Shown piece after piece: positions 57,508 through 64,000 of a stretch of 64,000 nt of DNA; positions within the stretch are counted from its first letter, which is position 1, and each line of letters opens with the position of its first letter. The stretch spans positions 186,001-250,000 of the forward strand of contig MU863885.1 in the NCBI GenBank assembly GCA_033296885.1, written 5' to 3'. Both the position numbers and the translations under genes were made by a program. The notes under the pieces were generated by a model. The model did no database searches, had not been told where the DNA came from, and worked only from the letters and a program-made list of their open reading frames with translations. Source of the DNA: Triangularia verruculosa. Taxonomy: Eukaryota; Ascomycota; Sordariomycetes; Sordariales; Podosporaceae.

Positions 57508-58447
57508 AAAGAAACCTCCTCGGCTGAGTCTTTGTCAGGCCAACGAAAAATAGGAGGTTTAAAGTGGAAAGGGAGCAAAGGGGATAGAGTTTTGTTTTGG
57601 CTTAGAAATCATGATCAAATCATTGTTAGGAATCATCATTCACTTTTTTATCGCAGGTTGTGGTGAGGTCGTGCTGATCATCATGCCTCAGTCCACTGTC
57701 TGTCGCTGTCTAGCTTTGCAAGGGGAAACGGCACAACTAGAGGTGTCTGGCTTGGAGAATTTGTATGTAACCACGTCCTGGACAAAAAACCTGGCACTAT
57801 AAAGGGGGAATACAGTATTGAAAGATAGTTAATAGGCTTCAAGAGATAATTAATAAGCCTCAAAAGATAGTTAACAGGCCTTGGAAGATATTAAGAACAC
57901 TTTAAAAGATACTTTTACCGTATTAAAAGATGGTAATAAGCCCAAAGAAGATAGTTGGCAGGCCTTTTCTACTATTTTCCAGGTGTGATCCTGGCTTGCA
58001 GTACAAATTATTTTGTCCACAGCGTGGTAACGTATATAACAGTTTTTGGATTCTCGATGGCCGCTGAGTGGTCGTCAATGCTCGCAAGTGTCTTGTTTTG
58101 GGTGCGAGTCCTAGTCTAGGCGTCGATGTCTAGGAGGAAGCAAGGTATGATCACACATCATAGCAAAGCTGCCAACATAGCGACGTCTTACCCACGTTTT
58201 GCGCCAAGTGAAGAGACACCTACCATATAGGAGCCCTTCAAGACAAGTTGATTAAGTTTCTTGAATCATCCTCCCACACCTATCGATCATTTCTTGCAAC
58301 ACATCACACTCACAAATTATCCCCGACTGTTTTTGCTCAAAATACCGGTTTCTACTCCCTGCCTCGCTAACTAAGGTAAGCACGTCAAACCAAGCATTCC
58401 GCTATTCCGCTCCCCAGTTTATCACACGTCTTCCGTGCCTTAGTTAA
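57508..58447. other. Intergenic region after kexin, with AT-rich repeats
   Basis: About 940 bp. It contains the kexin 3' UTR, a degenerate AT-rich tandem repeat (57821-57966) and a tRNA-like A-box/B-box pair (58058-58111). No protein gene is seen. Confidence 0.5.
57821..57966 (+). repeat. Degenerate AT-rich tandem repeat, unit about 21 nt
   Basis: The motif AAGATA/AAGATG recurs about every 20-22 nt seven times, mostly followed by a (G/A)TTAAT-like AT stretch and often GGC/GCC plus TCAAA. Units have diverged mostly by transitions. It lies in the intergenic region between the kexin and SNX4 loci. Confidence 0.7.
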
Positions 58448-58792
58448 TTATCCGAACCTCACACCCCAAGAAGGTCCTTGTCCCTTGTACCTTCGCTCGC
58501 AATCGACCCCCGTATGTCCGCCCCCGACAAAGCGCGCAATGTCCTTCCACACGTGTGGCATCAACTGGTATGCACAGCGCAATTTTCTTGATTTTATTTC
58601 GTGCTCAACTCTTTGCCTCAGTCTGTAATCCTCCATGGGACCCCACACCGCCTCGAGCAGTTCCTAGCCTTCCTCTGCGTCTTCCTCTGCATCTTCCATC
58701 TTCACAGAGACCCAGTCACTGTCATCACCATCATCAAGACCACCACCACGTAGCCTCATGACGGACTCGTTGTCAGCCGCAGCCATGGCCAT
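58448..58792 (-). CDS. Candidate small Myb/SANT-like reading frame directly downstream of SNX4
   Basis: Starting 15 nt beyond the SNX4 stop and in the same frame, the minus strand reads from ATG 58792 through an acidic stretch (GGGLDDGDDSDWVSV) to TAG at 58666-58664. It then runs on to TAA at 58448. The second part looks like a Myb/SANT repeat: VWGPMEDYRLRQRV for helix 1 and VWKDIARFVGGGHTGVDCER for helices 2-3, with a 15-residue longer spacer than usual. The TAG could be removed by a 48-nt intron (58711-58664, GTCTCT..CTAG), giving 98 residues, but that donor is weak. A 45-nt in-frame GT..AG segment also lies in the spacer. It may be a separate small gene, a decayed Myb gene, or SNX4 3' UTR by chance. 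Confidence 0.35.
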
Positions 58793-58807
58793 AGTTTCAA
58801 CAGCCTT

Positions 58808-60365
58808 CTAGGCAGCAGGCTGGACCGCCCCTTCAGCCTCCATCTCCTGGACGTATTTCTCCCACGCCTCGATGGTGCCCTGATAAAAGTCAATATGACT
58901 GTCCACAAAGACCCCAAACTGCTTTTTAAGTTCGAGCTTCTTGATATACTCAAAGCTTTCCACTTCTCTGCCAACCTGTTCCCCAAAGTTCTCTGACTCA
59001 GTCCTGGCATTTTCTACCGCTCGCGTCAACTCGTCGATGCGGAGCTCTAGCTTACGAAGTCGGTCTCTGCGAGCTTGTTCGTGATCGACGCCCCTTACAT
59101 CTTCGATTTTGCTTCGGATGAAACCGCCCGCACCGCCCAGTGGTCCACTACCGCCATAAGAATGCCCCGAGGTGAGCGAGTCGCGCTCTGACGTGGCCTT
59201 GTTGAGATATTCAATCAATTGCTCGTAATCGAGCTGCTTTTGCTCCCGAGCCTTGATCAAGCCCTTTAAGGCGCCCGAGTAAGCTACCATATCCCGCAAG
59301 GAACCGAGATAATCCTGGTCAGTGCGGTCTTTGAGCTTTTTGAGTCCTGCGGCGGTATCTTCTACCGAAGCGGCAAAGGCATGAACGGCAGATTCGACCC
59401 CTGGTTCGAGGGTAATGAGCTTTTGAAACTGCTCGGCGAGGTCCTTGTGGTCCGTCTCAAGGTCGGCTTCCCTGCGGACGACACGGGCGATGACCTTTTC
59501 GACATGATTCAAATCTTCGTCAAGCTTGTCGGCTTTCTCCTTGACGTCGACAAAACGGCGGTCCGGCTTTTGGGTTTTGGCAAATGCGTTCATGAAGGAA
59601 TCAGTGAAAGTATTCAAAAAGCCATCTCCGCCTCCCGATTGGGGTCCTGGGCTCCCAGCCTCAACAGGGGGGCCAAGAGATCCCCGTACTTGACGGGCTT
59701 GCATGGTGGCGTTCCAGTCATGGCTTTCGAGGAAAGTGTGGAAGATGGGCGCTCGACGAAGGTCCGGATGCATTGCTAATCGCGAGAGGAAGCGTTGGAA
59801 CGAATATGCTCGTCGAGCAGTGAAGTCGGGCCCGAACCGGTCTCCCCGTACATATTCCATGCGCTGCTTGTCTGGCAGCGGTGGGATAGCGGAAGCCTGA
59901 TATTCTTGACATAGTACTCTGTAAAGAAAGACAAAATCGGTGAAACGACGGCGGACAGCGGTCAGGGGCCGCTGAAAGGTGGAGAATGTAGTCTACAGAA
60001 GGCAGCATTTTGGTCAGCTGGACACTGTAAGGGTGATCGTTGCCTTGGGATGACATGTAGTCGAGAATGAAGGAACTCAAACAAACTTTAGTGGTAATCA
60101 GATACGAGACATAAGCATCTTTGGTGCCGTCGTTCTCCTTGTGTGGGTCTGAGACGGTGCATTCTAGGACCTCGTCGCCAGTGTGGCTAGGATCACGACC
60201 CCTCCCATCGCTGCTTGGTCTGCCGGTATCTGGTATGGTCTTGGAAAACTCTGGGCTGCTGGTCATGTGGTCACGCGTGGAGGATGTACTTGGACCAGCG
60301 TGGTCTTCATTTTGTTCACTGTGCCACGATATATTCGAGAAGTTATCCTGGTCAATGACCGCCAT
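58808..60365 (-). CDS. snx4: Sorting nexin-4 (SNX4 / ATG24)
   Basis: SNX4 is a PX-BAR protein that binds phosphatidylinositol 3-phosphate on endosomes, recycles SNAREs and supports selective autophagy. Exons 60365-60087 and 59992-58808 give 487 residues; the 94-nt intron (GTTTGT..TGTAG) restores LITTKTTFSTFQRPL inside the PX domain. The start at 60365 gives MAVIDQDNFSNISWHSEQ, the fungal family start. The PX domain (about 60-190) includes RRRFTDFVFLYRVL, PPLPDKQRMEYVRGDRFGP and RRAYSFQRFLSRLAMHP. The C-terminal BAR-type coiled coil runs from about 240 to 480. The upstream frame is open to 60614 but not conserved. The gene diverges from the PP4 subunit gene across about 800 bp. Confidence 0.95.
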
Positions 60366-61162
60366 GGTTGTTGATCGGCGGAGGGGAGGAGAGCGCGGTT
60401 GACGGTTGCGCCGGCTGTAATTCTGGCGGGCACTGGCTGTCTGGGGTGATGAAACCCGTGTGAAGATAAAAATTGGAAGTTGGGAAACTAAAGGAGATGG
60501 AGAGCTCGCGAATGGATCTGCTGCTGAGCCGATAAAGTTTCTGGGAGGTTGTTGCAGCAGCGTTAGGTTTCGCAGGCGCTCGGCGGATTGACGTATGATG
60601 GTGGGGGATGCCACTCAGGTCGAGGTGCGCCGCAGGGCTGAGGTAAGAGCTCATGAGCATGCGGGCTGTTAAGGGATCGAGTACTTTTGCTGGGGATATC
60701 GCTGCTGATAGCGGGAGGGGTACTTTTGACGGTAACGCCAAGAGAAGCTATGACGACGCTTCGGTGCTGCCGGTGCCAGGCACCCCAGATTGCTTCCGGC
60801 AGCGCAACTGCCAGCGATAGGTACCGGGAGGGAAGTAAGAGCTGTAGAAACATAGGAACAGCAAGCACTGTGGTGGAATAAGCCATGCTTTCCAGACATC
60901 AGCTATTATTCGACGTTTTTATTAACCAATCTTTGTTTAACCTGCAAAGCTTCTGCAGCCAGGCGCTGCTTCTGCAACTCTCAGCGCGCAACCCACCACA
61001 ATAAGACGGCGCAGTGGAGATCCCACACAACCGGGAGGTCGGATTCACATTTAGCGCCCTCCATTTTCCCAGTCGCGCTTCCCGATAACCAAAAGCCTTG
61101 ATCACGCGCCAAACCGCCGCATTTAGCTTTCGTCTCGCAACTGATTTTCACGGCTATCAGGG
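60366..61162. promoter_or_regulatory. Divergent promoter region SNX4 / PPP4R2
   Basis: About 800 bp between divergent starts. ORFs here overlap both leaders and have no recognisable product. Confidence 0.5.
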
Positions 61163-63012
61163 ATGGCCGAAATGGATATTGATACTGGCGATGACCTTCT
61201 CAAAAAGGTCGCGCTGGATGGGTCCATGGAGTAGTAAGTGTCGCAGCATTCCCAACTCCTTCGCCAAGTATCGCCTGTCGCTAATGCAAATCGCAGCTCT
61301 GGCTGGCCGGCCCTGCTGCCAGAAGTAGTTGCGCGCATCGAGAAGGTGGGCTTGCACAGTCTTAACTTTGCTGTGAATGTTGTAACTGACCTCTCTCTGT
61401 CCAGATTGCCAACTCCGAATTCCCCATCCCCAGACTCCCTCCGCCTAGAGCGCCTGCGCGACCCCCATCCCCTCGCTTGATTCCCCCGATCCCCTCGTCT
61501 GAGCCGACCGAACTAGCAGCCGACTCCGTACCGTCGTCGCAAGAGACGAACAAGGAGAACTCCTCACCCACCGCGCCGAGGCCGCCTGCAGCGGCGCCTG
61601 CTTCCACAGTGCCCTCCTCGGCGCCCGAGGCTCGGTCTGAGCTGCCAGCAATGCCCGACGCACTCCCCAAACCAGTCCAAGATATGCTCGACGAAATTAC
61701 TTCTGTCCTGAAAGAAAACTTCGCCGAAAACCCGCCACATACAATACAGCGCCTTTCTGAGCTCGTGCTTCATCCAAGACAGCACTATAAGGGCGTAATA
61801 GCGTGGCTTCATGCGCTCGATCGTGTGGTTCATGTCACCAGCGGTGCAAATGTTTACCCCTTGCCTCCGGCGATACCAGATATGAGCGGCATGAGTATAT
61901 CCGTTAATGGAAGTGCTGGGACAACATCGGGTGTAGCAAGCACGGTTGGCACGGACGAAGCGCTAGGAGGCGCGCTGCTGACGCCTATTCCGTGGTTGAC
62001 AAGCAGAGTGAATGGAGGCCCTGGTAGCGATACTGGGAGTGAAACAGGAGGTTCGTCTCCTCTGTCCGCCAGTGGCAACACAGGAGGACCCGCCGCCGAT
62101 TCTTCTCAGCACATTCAGCTTCAACAGCGCCAATTACAGCAGCGACAAGCGCACCAGCTCGACGGAAGGGTGCGTACAGAGAGCACCGAGACCATTGAGG
62201 GGCCTAATGGAATGGGAAGGATTGAGACAGTATCTATCTCACTCAATGGAATTCCGTCTACTGGCGCTGGAGGTGCAGGTGCCGTTCTTGCCCAAAGAGG
62301 TGTCACCCAAGGCGAGCTCCTAAGACAGGAGCAGCGAGCAGGCGTGGTTCCTATCAGCCAATTAGCGAGGCAACAGCAGGCGCAACAACAAGCACAGGCT
62401 CAAGCGCAGGCCCAGGCACAAGCCCAAGGTGGTGGTTCACCCGACGAGGATTCGGCCATGAGCTCAGACCCTGAAGACGAAGAAGAGATTCCCCATGCGA
62501 GGGGTCCAGAGGAGATTGGAGCCGAGGATACTGGCCCTCAGCCTGCCGGCACTGGGCAATTCACCATCGGGACAGCAGCACTAGCCATCGGAGAATCACG
62601 GGGCATTGATGTTGAAGCTGCCGTGGGACGACCACCGGACCAGACAGGCTTGCCCGCATCGGAACCTACTAATGCTAACACCGAGGAGGCAATCATTCCC
62701 CGAAGTCCAAAGAGAGAAGCAACCGATGAGTTGGAAGGTGGCGGGGCCGTTAAAAAAGTCAGGGAGGACGCGTCTCAAGAACAGGGCGGTCAAAAAGACG
62801 AGCAGGAGGTCAAGAAGGATGCGGAGGGGGACTTGGTATTACCCGACTCTGCTCCGGCCTCTGAGTCTGAAGATACAGGAGAAGACAAGGAAGACACTGC
62901 AGCAAAGCAGCCAGACAGCAGTGCGGCAACTTCAAGTGCCCCTCAAGCAGAAAAGACAGATGAGGAGAAAGGTATCCAAGATGACGGAGGTGAAGGGAGT
63001 GGAGGCGCTTAG
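61163..63012 (+). CDS. psy4: Protein phosphatase 4 regulatory subunit 2 (PPP4R2 / PSY4)
   Basis: PSY4 is the core regulatory subunit of PP4, which dephosphorylates gamma-H2A and other checkpoint targets. Exons 61163-61233, 61297-61345 (49 nt) and 61405-63012 give 575 residues. The splices join MEY to SGWPALLPEVVARIEKI, then NSEFPIPRLPPPRAP. The PPP4R2 region covers about 20-185, with TIQRLSELVLHPRQHYKG and ALDRVVHVTSGANVYPLPP. The rest is disordered: Gly/Ser-rich, then Gln/Ala repeats (about 295-320), then a strongly acidic tail with one basic motif (SPKREA). Both introns have good donors, and the second shows CTGAC, a branch-site match. Family members share the conserved N-terminal part and diverge in the tail, as here. 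Confidence 0.92.
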
Positions 63013-63606
63013 AAAATTCCACTAAGCATGATGCGGCCATCGAAGGGCATATCCAGCCAGGGAGTGCTTAGCCACAGACATCGTTATGGTCATCATTTCA
63101 TAATAGTGCTACCTGTTAGTCTTAAAGATAGACAGAAGCATGGATATAGCTGATAAGGAGGGAAACCGGAACGGCAGCGCGCATCATGTTCGCCATGGGC
63201 AATTCTCGAGCGATTCCCGTGCTCGGTCATGTTTCTTTCGTGTGCTATTATTTCAGAGTGGGTTTTGTCTAGCGTAGGTACCGTCATAGCTGGTTAGTTC
63301 AAGGTAGGAAGGCAATTAATGTAAAAGAAAATACAATTTTTTTGTCAGCTGAGTTCATATATGAAGCATAGGGGGAGTCAGGAAAACAGTGCGCAAAAGG
63401 TCGGTGCAGTTAATGTACGCACGGTATAAATGCACTACGGAGGTCAAACAACTTACCACTTCATACTCCCCCAAATTTGCCCCACCGACACCCTGGAGCG
63501 CGGACAGCTCATTTTCTACACAAACTCCAGCCTCAACAGTCGGAAAGCAAACGGACACCGTCTTCGCCAAAATAACCAGAAGTAAAATAAGACATGAATC
63601 GGAGCG
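63013..63606. other. Intergenic region PPP4R2 to Clr5-like gene
   Basis: About 590 bp between same-strand genes holding a 3' UTR and promoter. Nothing else is recognised. Confidence 0.5.
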
Positions 63607-63941
63607 ATGGGGAGGCCTAAAAAATGGAACTTCGAAGATCACAAAGAAACGCTCCGGCGACTCTGGGTGGATGAGAAGCTGAAGATGCCCCAAGTACGGG
63701 ACTACATGAAGCTGCATCACCAATTTGAGCCCGTGTACGTTTACATATCTCCTTTTTACTGCCCATATTCCCTTTGCTTCTACTTCGCAGCAAAGTCATT
63801 GAACCGGATTGGTTGGACGATGCTCCGGGCGTGATGCATCCCACCCACCATCCTATTCATCCTTGCTTTCTCCTCTATGTCATGCTTTGCGTCTCCGTAT
63901 ATAAGCCGAGCATTTCTACGGAGCGCCAAACTTCACGATAA
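63607..63941 (+). CDS. Small protein with partial Clr5-like domain
   Basis: The ORF opens MGRPKKWNFEDHKETLRRLW and continues VDEKLKMPQVRDYMKLHH, matching the first two-thirds of the Clr5 domain that starts many fungal proteins of unknown function. A 56-nt intron (63735-63790, GTACGT..TTCGCAG) would join it to a second exon ending at TAA 63941, total 92 residues; unspliced it would stop after 75 residues. The usual Clr5 ending (an aromatic-basic Y-K-x-x-F-K-x-W-G-x-x-K stretch) is not seen in either version. The protein is therefore short and atypical, perhaps truncated or missing later exons beyond the window. Clr5 was named from a fission yeast silencing factor; function here is unknown. Confidence 0.55.
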
Positions 63942-64000
63942 TCACAAACAACACACACCACATCCTAGCTCATCCCTACTACCCGAAGAACAGTGAACAT
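63942..64000 (+). other. CA-rich, AUG-free leader-like sequence at window end
   Basis: The last 59 bases are rich in CA/CT and lack ATG, like fungal 5' leaders. They may belong to the next gene or to a 3' exon of the Clr5-like gene; this cannot be decided here. Confidence 0.25.

Noticed and set aside
1..64000. CRISPR arrays, insertion sequences, bacterial operons or integrated viral genes
   Set aside because: No regularly spaced repeats with spacers, no transposase or integrase motifs and no viral protein signatures were seen; gene structures are fungal with spliceosomal introns.

Overview
This window is nuclear DNA of a filamentous ascomycete (Pezizomycotina). It is most likely a sordariomycete of the Sordariales type. 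The basis is gene content (BimC kinesin, kexin, RRN9, Clr5-like domain), short GT-AG introns of about 50-180 nt, AUG-poor pyrimidine-rich leaders, a lone 5S rRNA gene outside any rDNA array, and protein sequences close to those known from Sordariales. This placement is inference from remembered families. I see no transposon ORFs, no CRISPR arrays, no bacterial operons and no viral genes.

Layout. From 1 to 12.7 kb genes are dense: a PHAF1/UPF0183 gene cut by the window edge (-), kinesin-5 (+), a haloacid-dehalogenase-like protein (-), an intron-containing tRNA-Leu(AAG), pescadillo/NOP7 (-), the GPI-transamidase subunit PIG-U (+), and an unrecognised two-exon protein (+). From 12.7 to 27.7 kb there are about 15 kb with no convincing long coding region and no obvious AT-rich decay. 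The best candidate gene there is a 38-codon ORF at 23775-23891. It follows an AUG-free CT-rich leader and ends in a proline-rich SH3-ligand-like motif. From 27.7 to 40 kb come SAM37, a 5S rRNA gene (-) with a telomere-like box upstream, RRN9, a DUF5672 protein, mitochondrial IleRS and the DEAD-box helicase ROK1. From 40 to 53 kb, all on the minus strand, come a SPRY protein with PPPGPPP repeats, a five-exon Ca2+/H+ exchanger containing a 16-nt microexon, a broken F-box gene, and a 1,728-residue PhoD-like phosphatase with a very long low-complexity N-terminus. From 54.8 kb to the end come kexin (+), a small Myb/SANT-like reading frame lying directly downstream of and in frame with SNX4/ATG24 (-), SNX4 itself, the PP4 regulatory subunit PSY4/PPP4R2 (+), and a short Clr5-like gene (+).

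Functional themes. There is no biosynthetic cluster. Several neighbours serve ribosome production: NOP7 (60S assembly), RRN9 (Pol I initiation), ROK1 (18S processing) and a 5S rRNA gene. Others serve membrane trafficking and organelles: PIG-U, SAM37, CAX, kexin, SNX4 and PHAF1. Many neighbours are divergent pairs sharing 0.4-2 kb promoter regions (PHAF1/kinesin, NOP7/PIG-U, PhoD/kexin, SNX4/PSY4). All splice sites were placed by eye from GT-AG signals, reading-frame continuity and family similarity. No alignment or search was run.
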